From NCBI GenBank assembly GCA_947643715.1, contig CANRXB010000003.1, forward strand, positions 19,041-83,040: 64,000 nucleotides of DNA. The letters run 5' to 3'. The translations under genes were made by a program, and so were the position numbers. The notes beneath the pieces were generated by a model. It did not search any database. It saw only the letters and a list, made by a program, of their open reading frames with translations, and was not told where the DNA came from. This DNA is from an uncultured bacterium. Its GTDB lineage: Bacteria > Bacillota > Clostridia > Oscillospirales > Oscillospiraceae. Shown here one piece after another: positions 1 through 8,546 of the stretch (positions within the stretch are counted from its first letter, which is position 1; each line of letters starts with the position of its first letter).

Positions 1-407
1 CCGTCCGCCTTCAGCCTGCGCAGGGCCTCCTCCATGAGCGCCCCGCCGTAGCCGTGGCCGCGTTCCGCCGGGTGGGTGTAGAAGGACGCGATCTCGCCCC
101 AGTCGGCGTAGGCGGCGTTGTCGAAGGTGCAGATGTCGCCCGGGTTGTAGTTCACCTGCCGGGCCCGGCAGTAGTTGAGGCAGGACACCGGCCGGTCCCC
201 CCGATAGAGCAGCAGGCCGTGGACGCCGTTGCCTGTCTCGTAGTTCGTGCGGAACACCTCCACCCATCGGTCGTCGGTGATCTCGCTGGCCATGTAGTCG
301 GCGGGCACCGCGTCCACATAGGTGTCCCGCCAGCCCAGGGCGTGGATCAGCGACATGGCTTTGAAGTGTTCCTGCGTGCAGGCGTCCACGAATCTCGATC
401 CGTCCAT
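1..407 (-). CDS. GNAT family acetyltransferase, 3' end cut by window edge
   Basis: The frame opens at an ATG at 407 preceded by TTTGGAGG and runs off the left edge, so only the first 135 residues are visible. Near the edge it reads SFYTHPAERGHGYGGALMEE, which is the acetyl-CoA pyrophosphate-binding motif (R/Q-x-x-G-x-G/A) of GCN5-related N-acetyltransferases. The family transfers an acetyl group from acetyl-CoA to an amine. The acceptor cannot be predicted. The protein is soluble, with no signal peptide. It is separated by about 285 bp from the operon upstream on the same strand, so it probably has its own promoter, although none is convincing. The family call is firm and the specific role is unknown. 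Confidence 0.75.
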   Translation of the reverse strand, partial: MDGSRFVDACTQEHFKAMSLIHALGWRDTYVDAVPADYMASEITDDRWVEVFRTNYETGNGVHGLLLYRGDRPVSCLNYCRARQVNYNPGDICTFDNAAYADWGEIASFYTHPAERGHGYGGALMEEALRRLKAD

Positions 408-692
408 ATAGACCTCCAAACGATGATGATGAGGGACGCCGGTGCGCACGCGTCCCTCTTGTCCTGTCAGCGGCAGGGCCCCGTTCCCGCCCTCGTTCCC
501 GGTCAACGCGGTGGTGATGCCCTGTGTCTTGGAGCGAGCTCCATAACGATACGGCTGTGCGCTGTCTGGGCGTAACGGTGACGTGGAGGGATCGGACCTC
601 CTCGCGCCAGCCCGGTGGCGCGGCCAATGATCCGGCTCGTTCTCAGCCGGGGGAGATGCGTTCGCCCCGGGAACTACCGACCTGCCGCTGTT
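408..692. other. Intergenic region with several hairpins, no gene seen
   Basis: No coding frame with a ribosome binding site is visible in these 285 bp. Read on the minus strand it holds several short GC stems: CCGGCT/AGCCGG, GCGCCA/TGGCGC, GGAGG/CCTCC, GGAG/CTCC around 531-542, and a perfect 9-bp stem at 431-458 (GAGGGACGC/GCGTCCCTC) about 24 bases before the GNAT start. The last could be a terminator or attenuator, although it lacks a T-tract. A structured leader for the GNAT gene is possible but matches no family I recognise. Confidence 0.35.
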
Positions 693-1145
693 TCAGATCA
701 GCTCTGTGGCCCAGTTGGCCGCCTGGATGGAATTGTCCAGCAGGCGGAGCTGCTTGGCCATCTGGTCCACCTGCTTTTGCAGCGCCCGCACGTCCACGGT
801 GCTGAGCAGCTTGATCTCGCTCCGGGTGCCCCGTTGGCCCAATCGACTGGCGCTGTAGGCCAGGTCCCGGTAGGCGCTGAGCTTCGCTTTCCACACGTCC
901 CGCCGGGCCAGGAGGACAGTGAGGCTCTCGCCGTCCACCATGGTGCGGCAGTTGGTCAGGTTGATTCGGGCGATGAGTCTTTCCAGCTCCTCTATGCAGC
1001 CGTCCAGCTCGGCCAGCAGCTCCTGGGGATCCTCGGCGGGCCGCTCGCCCTCCTGCACCACGGCGTTGCATTGCAGCCGCTCCCGCAGCTTCTGGATGCG
1101 GCGGTCCAGGCCCGCCCGCTCCTGTAAGGCTTCTGCCAATCTCAT
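693..1145 (-). CDS. DIP1984 / septicolysin-like family protein (DUF6847)
   Basis: This 150-residue soluble, helical protein starts at an ATG at 1145 behind AGAGGAGGAG. It carries the family hallmarks VQEGERPAEDP near residue 30 and ARINLTNCRT near residue 65, followed by a charged coiled-coil-like helix and a C-terminal KQVDQMAKQLRLLDNSIQAANW segment. DIP1984-like proteins are widespread in Firmicutes and Actinobacteria, and some are annotated as septicolysin by weak similarity. No biochemical role is established to my knowledge. It lies 14 bp after the dehydratase-like gene on the same strand and is almost certainly the last gene of that operon, but the link in function is only positional. 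Confidence 0.75.
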   Translation of the reverse strand: MRLAEALQERAGLDRRIQKLRERLQCNAVVQEGERPAEDPQELLAELDGCIEELERLIARINLTNCRTMVDGESLTVLLARRDVWKAKLSAYRDLAYSASRLGQRGTRSEIKLLSTVDVRALQKQVDQMAKQLRLLDNSIQAANWATELI

Positions 1146-1159
1146 CGGGTCTCCTCCTC

Positions 1160-2458
1160 TCAGATGCCCGCTCCCACGGGCTCTCGTGCCTGCTCCTTCT
1201 TGGCCAAGGCTTTGGCGTTGGCCAGCATGAGCTTGATCCGGTTCTCCTGGTTGATCTTGGTAGCTCCCGGATCGTAGTCGATGGCGACGATGTTGGAATA
1301 GGGGTAGTCGTCCTTCAGCTTGCGGATCATGCCCTTGCCTACGATGTGGTTGGGCAGGCAGCCGAAGGGCTGGGTACATACGATGTTCGGGACCCCGGAG
1401 TGGATGAGCTCCAGCATCTCGCCGGTGAGCAGCCAGCCCTCGCCCATCTTGTTGCCGTCGCCCAGGTAGCCATGGACGAGCTGGTGCATCTCCTCGAAGG
1501 TGCTCGGGGCGCGGAAGCGGGTCTTTTCCAGCGCGGCGATCATGTCCTTCTGGCAGGCCTCGATGTAGTGCTTGAAGATCTGGCACACCTTCTTCTTGAC
1601 CCACGGCCCGCCGTAGATGTCCACGTCCACTTCGCGGTTGAAGATCTTGAAGATGATGAAATCGGTGAGGCCGGGCACCACGGGCTCCGCGCCCTCGGAG
1701 AGCAGGAAGCTCTCCAGATCGTTGTTGCCCAGGGGAGAGAACTTGACATAGATCTCTCCCACCACGCCCACGCGGACCTTCTCCTCCTGAGAGACGGGGA
1801 CGGCGGCGAAATCGGCGAGGATCGCGTCGAAATTCTCCCGGAGCTGCTTGCGGTCCATGCCCTTGCCGGCCTGGAAGCCGTCGATGAGCCTGCCCTGCCA
1901 TACGTCCACCAGCCGGTCGGCGTCGCCGGGGGAGAGCTCATAGGGCCGCACCTGGTTGGCGGCGTTGACGATGAGGTCCCCGTACAGCATGGCGTAGATC
2001 ATCTTCCGGATCAGGGGGAGGGTGAGGGAGAAGCCGGGGTTCTTCTCCAGGCCGGACAGGTTCACGGAGATGACGGGGATGAAGGACAGCTCCGCCTTCT
2101 CCAGAGCCTTGCGCAGCAGGTGGATATAGTTGGATGCCCGGCAGCCGCCCCCGGTCTGGGTGATGAACAGCGCCACCTTGTGGGGGTCGTACCCGCCGTG
2201 CTTGATGGCGTCGATGAGCTGGCCGATGACCAGCAGGGCGGGATAGCAGGTGTCGTTGTGGACATATTTCAGGCCCTCGTCCACGATGCCCCTGTGGTTG
2301 GTCTCCAGCATGTCCACCTTGTAGCCCTCCAAGACGAGGAGCTGGCGGAACATCCCGAAGTGGACAGGGAGCATCTGGGGCATGAGGATGGTGTACTCCG
2401 CTTTCATCTCTTTGGTGAACAGGAGACGTCCGTCCTTGCCGTAGACCAATGAAGCCAT
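1160..2458 (-). CDS. 2-hydroxyacyl-CoA dehydratase-like protein (C-terminal module of activase fusion)
   Basis: This 432-residue protein belongs to the HgdB/FldB-like 2-hydroxyacyl-CoA dehydratase superfamily. Visible landmarks are CYPALLVIGQLIDAI near residue 72, an ITQTGGGCRASNY loop near residue 98, and PFGCLPNHIVGKGMI near residue 360, whose cysteines are typical of the iron-sulfur-binding face of this family. In many Clostridia this sequence is the C-terminal third of a roughly 1400-residue protein that begins with two BadF activase domains. Here it is a separate gene, 30 bp after a GNAT gene and in the same operon as the activase. The start is an ATG at 2458 behind AAAGGAG. The substrate is unknown, and characterised relatives dehydrate 2-hydroxyacyl-CoAs. 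Confidence 0.78.
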   Translation of the reverse strand: MASLVYGKDGRLLFTKEMKAEYTILMPQMLPVHFGMFRQLLVLEGYKVDMLETNHRGIVDEGLKYVHNDTCYPALLVIGQLIDAIKHGGYDPHKVALFITQTGGGCRASNYIHLLRKALEKAELSFIPVISVNLSGLEKNPGFSLTLPLIRKMIYAMLYGDLIVNAANQVRPYELSPGDADRLVDVWQGRLIDGFQAGKGMDRKQLRENFDAILADFAAVPVSQEEKVRVGVVGEIYVKFSPLGNNDLESFLLSEGAEPVVPGLTDFIIFKIFNREVDVDIYGGPWVKKKVCQIFKHYIEACQKDMIAALEKTRFRAPSTFEEMHQLVHGYLGDGNKMGEGWLLTGEMLELIHSGVPNIVCTQPFGCLPNHIVGKGMIRKLKDDYPYSNIVAIDYDPGATKINQENRIKLMLANAKALAKKEQAREPVGAGI

Positions 2459-2488
2459 ATCGAAAAAACTCCTTTCCAGGGAAGTGGA

Positions 2489-3220
2489 TCAGTCACATGT
2501 CGCCCAGTAGAGCTGCCCTGCGGACCGCTCCATGCCCAGCGAGCGCTGGAGGGCCAGGGAGGGCTCGTTCCCGTCGAACACCTGGCCGTATGGGACGTGC
2601 CCGCGGGAGAGCTCCAGCGCGATCATATAGGACTGGAGCAGGGTGGCCAACCCCCGCCGGCGGTATGGGGGCAGCACGTCCAAAAGGCCGATGGAGCCCT
2701 CGGCGTGGCGTCCGACAAAGGCCATGAGGACGTCCCCGTCGAAAGCGCCGTACAGCTCGCCCCGCTCCACGAGCCAGGACAGGTATCCCTCGTTCGTCAG
2801 GGCGTAGTTGGCCAGGACGGCGGGCAAGTGGGATCGATCCAGCCGCCGCACCTCGGCCCCGAGCTGGGGCAGGGGAGGGGGCGAGGCGTGGAGATAGCCG
2901 ACCTGCCAGCAGGGCCTCATATCCGCGGGGCCGAAACGGTCCCGCAGCAGGTCGAGATAGAGCGCCTCATGCACCGTGATGAAGTCTGGCACGGGCGGGA
3001 GCAAGGCCAGCAGCCGCTCCGCTGTCTCCCGATCGTCCGCGAACATGGTGAAGCCCAGCTCCTGGCCGTCCTGCTCATAGTTGTGGAACGACACCAGCGC
3101 CCCGTGAGGGAGGGCCGCGACCACCCGGCCGTCGCCGCGGCGGACGGCCTCGGTGAGATCCAGATAGAGGACGCGGTCCCGGGCCAGCGCGGCCTGACAG
3201 ACACGCAGATCAGTCTCCAT
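2489..3220 (-). CDS. GNAT family acetyltransferase (FR47-like)
   Basis: This 243-residue protein has a degenerate N-terminal half and a C-terminal GNAT fold. The segment LLDVLPPYRRRGLATLLQSYM near residue 170 contains the acetyl-CoA-binding R-R-R-G-L-A motif, followed by GQVFDGNEPSLALQRSLGM, the N-x-x-S/A-x-x-x-x-x-x-x-G motif of the FR47 branch. It probably N-acetylates a small molecule or peptide, with substrate unknown. The ATG at 3220 lies 11 bp inside the 3' end of the activase gene and follows GGAGG by 12 bases, so it is translationally linked. Its position between two halves of what is usually one protein is unusual. Confidence 0.8.
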   Translation of the reverse strand: METDLRVCQAALARDRVLYLDLTEAVRRGDGRVVAALPHGALVSFHNYEQDGQELGFTMFADDRETAERLLALLPPVPDFITVHEALYLDLLRDRFGPADMRPCWQVGYLHASPPPLPQLGAEVRRLDRSHLPAVLANYALTNEGYLSWLVERGELYGAFDGDVLMAFVGRHAEGSIGLLDVLPPYRRRGLATLLQSYMIALELSRGHVPYGQVFDGNEPSLALQRSLGMERSAGQLYWATCD

Positions 3221-6149
3221 GCCGTTCCCGCTCCTCCATGGCCGCCATCAGGGAGCGCAGGCGGATCTTCACCGCGCCCAGGTTGCTGATGTCGTCGATC
3301 TTCAGCAGGGTGTACAGCTTCCCGCCTTGCTCCAGGATGGAGCGCACCTCGTCGCTGGTGATGGCGTCGGTGCCGCAGCCGAAGCTCACGAGCTGTACGA
3401 GCTGCATGTCCGGCTGCTGGCACACATACCGCGCCGCGTCGTACATGCGCGCCTGGAAGGTCCATTGGTTGAGGACCTTCCGGGGGGCGTAGCTCTCGTG
3501 GAAGGCCACTGCGTCCTCGCTCACCAGCACGAAGCCGAAGGAGGTGATGAGGTCGTTGATGCCATGGTCGATCTCCGGGTCGATGTGGTAGGGCCGGCCC
3601 GCCAGCACGATGATGGGCAGGCCCTTGGCCCTGGCCTCGTCGATGTACCGCTGGCCCGTGTGGTGGATGTCCTGCTTGTAAAGGTCGTATGCCTGATAGG
3701 CCGCACGGATGGCGTTCACGGCCTGCTTGCGGGGGATGCCGAACGTGTCGGCGAACCACTGGGAGCCGATGCGTTCATAGTCCCGGGGGCGGTGCAGCCC
3801 GGCGTAGGGGTCCAGGAACCGGGTCTTTTTCAGGTCGGGCATATTGGCGGCCAGGAGCTCGGGGTAATAGGCCACCACCGGGCAGTTATAGTTGTTGTCC
3901 GACGACTTCTCGTCGAAGTTGTAGGACATGCAGGGGTAGAAGATCGCGTCCACCCCGGCCTCCACCAGCGCTTCGATGTGGCCGTGCATCAGCTTGGCGG
4001 GGTAGCACACCGTGTCCGACGGGATGGTGCGCTGGCCCTTGATGTACAGTTTCCGGGAGGACACAGGGGAGAGCACCACCTCGAAGTCCAGCCGGGTGAA
4101 CAGCTCGAACCAGAAGGGGAGGTTCTCGTACATGTTCAGCCCCAGGGGGATGCCGATGCGGCCCCGGGAGCCGTTGCCCAGGCCCTTGCCCTCCATGGCA
4201 CGCAGCTTCTCATATTTATAGCGGTACAGGTCGGGCAGCTCCGCCTTCTCCTGGCCGAGAGGCCGGGAGCAGCGGTTGCCGGAGATGAAGCGCCGCCCGC
4301 TGTCGAAGGTGTTGACGGTGAGGGAGCAGTGGTTGGTGCACAGCCCGCAGGTGACGGGCTTCGCGCTGTGGGAGAAGTGTTCCAGCGCACCGGCGCTCAG
4401 CAGCGCGGAGCCGGCCAGATGCAGGTCCCTGGCGGCCAAAGCCGCGCCGAACGCCCCCATGATGCCCGCGATGGTGGGGCGGGTGACGTCCCGGCCCAGC
4501 TCCTGCTCGAAGGCCCGGAGCACCGCGTCGTTGTGGAAGGTGCCGCCCTGCACCACGATGTGCCGGCCCAGATCGTCGGCGTTGGCGGCGCGGATGACCT
4601 TGTAGATGGCGTTCTTCACGATGGAGATGGACAGCCCCGCGCTGATGTCCTCCACGCTGGCCCCGTCCTTCTGGGCCTGCTTCACGGAGGAGTTCATGAA
4701 CACGGTGCACCGGGAGCCCAGGTCCACCGGCCTTCGGGTGAACAGGCCCAGCTTGGCGAAGGCGGCGATGTCGTAGCCCAGGGCCTTGGCGAAGGTCTCG
4801 ATGAAGGAGCCGCAGCCGGAGGAACATGCCTCGTTGAGCATGATGGAGTCCACCGCGCCGTTGCGGATCTTGAAACACTTCATGTCCTGCCCGCCGATGT
4901 CGATGATGAAGTCCACGTCTGGATTGAAGTGGGCGGCGGCGCGGTAGTGGGCCACGGTCTCCACCAGGCCCAGGTCGCAGGAGAACGCGTTCTTGATGAG
5001 GTCCTCGCCATAGCCGGTGACGGCGGAGCCCTTGATTTGGATGCGGCTGCCGCACTGGGCGTAGATTTCTTTGAGCTGCCCCAGGACGATGGCCACCGGG
5101 TCGCCCAGATTGGAGTGGTAGTAGCTGTACAGCAAGCCGCCGTCCGGGGCGATCAGCACGATCTTGGTGGTGGTGGACCCGGCGTCGATGCCCAGGTACG
5201 CGTCTCCGGAATAGGCAGCGATGTCGAGCCGGGGCGGGGCGGAGGCGTCGTGCCGGGCGATGAATGCATCGTAGTCCGCCTGGTTCTGGAACAAGGGCGG
5301 CATGGTGTCCACCACGCAGGAGACGTCCCGGCTCTCTTGCAGCATGTGCAGCAGCTCGTCGTAGGGCCGCGCCTCGCGGTCCGTGGCGCACAGCGCCGCG
5401 CCCATGGCGGCGAAGCATTCGCCGTCCTGGGGGAACACGGCGTGGTCGGCGTCCAACTGCAAGGTGTCCGTGAACCGCTCCCGCAGGCCCAGGAGGAAGT
5501 GGAGGGGCCCGCCCAGGAACACGATCTTCCCCTTCAGCTCCCGGCCCTGGGTGAGACCGGCCACGGTCTGGTCCACCACCGCCTGGAAGATGGAAGCGGC
5601 CACGTCCTCCTTCCGCCCGCCTTGGTTTAGGATGGGCTGGATGTCGCTCTTGGCGAACACGCCGCAGCGGGAGGCGATGGGATATATCTTCTCATGCTCC
5701 AGCGACAGTGCGTCCAGTTCGTCCACCGTCACGTCCATCAGGGTGGCCATCTGGTCGATGAAAGCGCCGGTGCCGCCGGCGCAGGAGCCGTTCATCCGCT
5801 CCTCGAGGGCCCCGCCGAAAAAGATGATCTTGGCGTCCTCGCCCCCCAGCTCGATCACCGCGTCGGTGTCCGGGACGTAGGCGTCCACCGCGGCGGCGGT
5901 GGCGTATACCTCCTGTACGAAATCGAGCCCGGCGGCTTTCGCCAGGCCCAGTCCGGCGGAGCCGGTGACCATCAGACGCACGTCGCGGCCCTGGAGCATC
6001 TCCTCGATGGAGGCGAGCGTTTCACAGGCCCGTTCCCGGGCTTTGGAATAATGCCGCTCGTAGGAGCGGAACAGCAGTTCGTTATCCTCGTCCAGCACCA
6101 CCACCTTGACCGTGGTGGAGCCGACGTCGATGCCAACACGCAGTGTCAT
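3210..6149 (-). CDS. Acyl-CoA dehydratase activase-related protein (double BadF ATPase + DUF2229)
   Basis: This 979-residue cytoplasmic protein has two BadF/BadG/BcrA/BcrD ATPase modules. The first starts at GIDVGSTTVKVV near residue 5 and has SCAGGTGAFID near 120. The second starts at GIDAGSTTTK near 317 and has ACSSGCGSFIE near 440. These Cys-x-x-G loops carry the iron-sulfur ligands of HgdC-type activators, which use ATP to inject an electron into 2-hydroxyacyl-CoA dehydratases. A Cys-rich stretch near 600-625 and a DUF2229/dehydratase-like region follow, with FGCGTDAI near the end. I chose the ATG at 6149 because AGGAGG sits 8 bases upstream and the frame upstream of it is poor. The dehydratase-like remainder is encoded two genes downstream. 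Confidence 0.85.
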   Translation of the reverse strand: MTLRVGIDVGSTTVKVVVLDEDNELLFRSYERHYSKARERACETLASIEEMLQGRDVRLMVTGSAGLGLAKAAGLDFVQEVYATAAAVDAYVPDTDAVIELGGEDAKIIFFGGALEERMNGSCAGGTGAFIDQMATLMDVTVDELDALSLEHEKIYPIASRCGVFAKSDIQPILNQGGRKEDVAASIFQAVVDQTVAGLTQGRELKGKIVFLGGPLHFLLGLRERFTDTLQLDADHAVFPQDGECFAAMGAALCATDREARPYDELLHMLQESRDVSCVVDTMPPLFQNQADYDAFIARHDASAPPRLDIAAYSGDAYLGIDAGSTTTKIVLIAPDGGLLYSYYHSNLGDPVAIVLGQLKEIYAQCGSRIQIKGSAVTGYGEDLIKNAFSCDLGLVETVAHYRAAAHFNPDVDFIIDIGGQDMKCFKIRNGAVDSIMLNEACSSGCGSFIETFAKALGYDIAAFAKLGLFTRRPVDLGSRCTVFMNSSVKQAQKDGASVEDISAGLSISIVKNAIYKVIRAANADDLGRHIVVQGGTFHNDAVLRAFEQELGRDVTRPTIAGIMGAFGAALAARDLHLAGSALLSAGALEHFSHSAKPVTCGLCTNHCSLTVNTFDSGRRFISGNRCSRPLGQEKAELPDLYRYKYEKLRAMEGKGLGNGSRGRIGIPLGLNMYENLPFWFELFTRLDFEVVLSPVSSRKLYIKGQRTIPSDTVCYPAKLMHGHIEALVEAGVDAIFYPCMSYNFDEKSSDNNYNCPVVAYYPELLAANMPDLKKTRFLDPYAGLHRPRDYERIGSQWFADTFGIPRKQAVNAIRAAYQAYDLYKQDIHHTGQRYIDEARAKGLPIIVLAGRPYHIDPEIDHGINDLITSFGFVLVSEDAVAFHESYAPRKVLNQWTFQARMYDAARYVCQQPDMQLVQLVSFGCGTDAITSDEVRSILEQGGKLYTLLKIDDISNLGAVKIRLRSLMAAMEERERHGD

Positions 6150-6285
6150 GCAGGATCCTCCTGAATATGTTGTCACGCAGCGCCTGTCTGCGGCGCGCAC
6201 GGGGTCCTTCGGCCTCGGGGGAGGACCGTTCCGGCCTTGGTCCGCTCGCAGGGGCTGGGACGCTCATGGTCGAAGTCCAGCAAAT

Positions 6286-6314
6286 ATTATACCGAAACGA
6301 TAGGCTTTTTTCAA
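6286..6314 (-). promoter_or_regulatory. Sigma-A-type promoter for the dehydratase activase operon
   Basis: On the minus strand TTGAAA is followed after exactly 17 bases by TATAAT. The predicted start of transcription is about 130 bases upstream of the activase ATG, leaving a GC-rich leader with one weak stem-loop around 6200-6230. Confidence 0.8.
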
Positions 6315-6345
6315 TAGTATTTTTATGCGGCGCTGCCGTCTTTCG

Positions 6346-6382
6346 ACAAAAATGGCCCGCTGTCGATCTCACAGCGGGCCAT
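6346..6382 (-). terminator. Rho-independent terminator of asnB
   Basis: A perfect 12-bp stem, ATGGCCCGCTGT paired with ACAGCGGGCCAT around a 7-base loop, begins 4 bases past the asnB stop codon and is followed on the minus strand by TTTTGT. Confidence 0.85.
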
Positions 6383-6385
6383 CTG

Positions 6386-8245
6386 TCATGTTTTTGCCTT
6401 GAAAGGCTCCACACCGCACCGTTCGGGGAAGTAGACCTGATACCAGATGAGGAAGGACAGCACTGTATAGAGCTTGCGGTGCGTCCTGGCCTTGCCGGAG
6501 CGATGCTGCTCCAGCAGGTCCAGCAGATACTGCTGGTCGAAGAACCCGGCCACGTATCCCTGGGAGATCAGGTCCTTGGCCCAGTGGTAGTATCGGTCCT
6601 CCCGCAGCCAGGCGATGAAGGGGACGGGGAAGCCCTTTTTCTCCCGCTTGACCCAATCGTCGGGCAGCAGGGGGACGGCGGCCATGCGCAGAGGATACTT
6701 GGTGACGGTCTTGCCCCGCATCTTCTGGCTGCTGGGGATGGCCCGGGCCACCGCCCATACCTCCCGGTCCAGGTAGGGGACCCGCAGCTCCAGGGAATTG
6801 GCCATGGTCATGCGGTCCGCTTTGCGCAGGATGTCCAGGGGCTGCCAGAGATGGAGGTCCAGGTACTGCATCTTGGTCAGGTCGTCCGCCTGGCCCGCGG
6901 CCTCGAAGTAGGGCTGGGTGACGTCGTGCCAGGTCAGCGCGGAGCGGTAGGCGGGCTGGAGCACCCGCTGCGCCTCCTCGTCGTCGAAGATGAACGCCTG
7001 GCCCACGAAGGTCTCGTCGATGCCCTTGGCGGCTTTGGTGAGGAAGCCCTGCCCGTGGAAGGGCTTGCGTTTCGCCGCCCATGCGGCCACCGCTTTGCGC
7101 AGGGCCAGGGGGGTCTTGCGGTAGACGCGGTAGGGCAGGGTGGTGTGATAGGTGATATAGCCGCCGAACAGCTCGTCCGCTCCCTCGCCGGACAGCACGA
7201 CCTTCACGTCCTGGGCGGCCAGCTTGGACAGGAAGTACAGCGGCACGGTGGAGAGGTTGGCGTTGGGCTCGTCGGCGTGGTATTGGATGGTGGGGAGGGC
7301 GTCGAAGAACTCTTCGGCGGTGATGGTCTTGGAGATGTTGCGCAGGCCGAGCTCTTTGCAGAGGGCCTGGGCCTCTCCGGTCTCGTCGAAGTCCTTGTTG
7401 GCGAAGCCGACGGAGTAGGTCTTGTCCGGCCGGGAGAGGGCCGCGATCATGCTGGAGTCGATGCCGCCGGACAGGAAAGCGCCCACCTCCACGTCGCTGA
7501 TCTGATGGGCCTGCACGGACTCGGCGACGGTCCGGCGGATCTGCTCGGCCCGCTCCTCCAGGGGCATGGGCTGGGGGTCGAAGGAGAAGGAGTGGTAGGA
7601 GGCGAAGTCGGTGCGCCCCTCCCGATGGAGGAACCAGTGGCCCGGGAGCAGGCGGAACACGCCTTTGAAGAAGGATTCGTTGAGGGCGGAATACTGGAAC
7701 GTGAGATAGAGCTTCAGCGCGGCGGGGTTGAGCTCCTTCCGGAAACCGGGGTGGGGGAGGAAGCTCTTGGCCTCGGAGCCGAAGAAGAACAGGTCCCCCA
7801 TGACGGCGTAATAGAAGGGCTTGATGCCGAAGGGGTCGCGGGCGCCGAACAGCTCCTGGCGCTGTTTGTCCCAGATGACGAAGGCGAACATGCCGCGCAG
7901 CTTTTCCAGCACGCCGGCCCCCCACTGCATATAGCCGTGGAGCACGACCTCGGTATCGGAATTGGTGAGGAAAGCATGGCCGGCGGCGATCAGCTCGTCC
8001 CGCAGGAGCCTGTAGTTGTATATCTCGCCGTTATATGCCAGCACGTACCGGCCGTCGGGGCTGATCATGGGCTGCTGGCCCAGGGCGGGGTCGATGATGG
8101 CCAGACGGCGGTGGGCGATGGCGCAGTGCTCGTCCAGGTAATGTCCCTCGCCGTCGGGGCCCCGGTGGCGGATGGCGTCCCCCATCGCCCGGAGCGCGCC
8201 GGCGTCAGGGGCCGAGCGGGAGACGAAGCCGGTGAAACCACACAT
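6386..8245 (-). CDS. asnB: Asparagine synthetase (glutamine-hydrolysing)
   Basis: This 619-residue enzyme makes asparagine from aspartate, ATP and glutamine in the cytoplasm. The start at 8245 gives MCGFTGFV, so after Met removal Cys2 is the N-terminal nucleophile of the glutaminase domain (about residues 2-200). The synthetase domain has the PP-loop SGGIDSSMIAAL near residue 260 that binds ATP and forms aspartyl-AMP. An upstream in-frame ATG would add 26 residues and bury the catalytic Cys, so it is rejected. GGAGG lies 5 bases before the chosen ATG. The gene is monocistronic, with its own promoter and a strong terminator. The length is normal for AsnB. Confidence 0.93.
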   Translation of the reverse strand: MCGFTGFVSRSAPDAGALRAMGDAIRHRGPDGEGHYLDEHCAIAHRRLAIIDPALGQQPMISPDGRYVLAYNGEIYNYRLLRDELIAAGHAFLTNSDTEVVLHGYMQWGAGVLEKLRGMFAFVIWDKQRQELFGARDPFGIKPFYYAVMGDLFFFGSEAKSFLPHPGFRKELNPAALKLYLTFQYSALNESFFKGVFRLLPGHWFLHREGRTDFASYHSFSFDPQPMPLEERAEQIRRTVAESVQAHQISDVEVGAFLSGGIDSSMIAALSRPDKTYSVGFANKDFDETGEAQALCKELGLRNISKTITAEEFFDALPTIQYHADEPNANLSTVPLYFLSKLAAQDVKVVLSGEGADELFGGYITYHTTLPYRVYRKTPLALRKAVAAWAAKRKPFHGQGFLTKAAKGIDETFVGQAFIFDDEEAQRVLQPAYRSALTWHDVTQPYFEAAGQADDLTKMQYLDLHLWQPLDILRKADRMTMANSLELRVPYLDREVWAVARAIPSSQKMRGKTVTKYPLRMAAVPLLPDDWVKREKKGFPVPFIAWLREDRYYHWAKDLISQGYVAGFFDQQYLLDLLEQHRSGKARTHRKLYTVLSFLIWYQVYFPERCGVEPFKAKT

Positions 8246-8308
8246 ATGAGATCCTCCAGTTCGAATTGGATGCAGATCCTTCACGGATCGGACGCGAGTC
8301 CTTGCATT

Positions 8309-8337
8309 AGGATAAATCTTCATGGAAAGAATGTCAA
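8309..8337 (-). promoter_or_regulatory. Promoter of asnB
   Basis: Minus-strand TTGACA, 17-base spacer, TATCCT. The predicted transcript starts about 57 bases before the asnB ATG. Nothing resembling a T-box or amino-acid riboswitch fits in that leader. Confidence 0.72.
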
Positions 8338-8457
8338 CCGGGACGGGGAAAAATATTCGCCGTCCGGCCCGGGATCTTATGCAGGATATATCGGCATGGA
8401 GGTCGGATGCCTTGAAAAATCTCCCTTTTTCCCCTATCTTTTTTCTCGTGGGTCTGG

Positions 8458-8463
8458 TATACT
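8458..8463 (+). promoter_or_regulatory. Probable -10 element for der-plsY
   Basis: TATACT lies 84 bases upstream of the der ATG at the end of a T-rich stretch. No good -35 hexamer is found at the usual spacing, so this is only a partial promoter call. Confidence 0.4.
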
Positions 8464-8546
8464 AAGGCGGGCGATATCCAGATCGCCATAACGTATCATC
8501 AGGCCGTGGATCGCTCGCCGGTCCGTGTCGATAGGAGGGATGTCCC

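Noticed and set aside
408..560. T-box-like landmarks on the minus strand (CCGTTAC, a GGAG/CTCC hairpin, AGGG followed by ACCGCG, and a CGTCCCTC stem) upstream of the GNAT gene
   Set aside because: The essential TGGN that pairs with the tRNA CCA end is missing between AGGG and ACCGCG, the terminator stem does not include the T-box sequence, and a GNAT gene is not a usual T-box target.
3219..5630. Long open frame antisense to the dehydratase activase gene
   Set aside because: Such frames arise in GC-rich coding sequence from the opposite strand's codon bias. It has no ribosome binding site, low-complexity composition and no domain. The same applies to the long antisense frames opposite GH112 (20682-22799) and opposite the hyp/ABC-F region (53974-57042).
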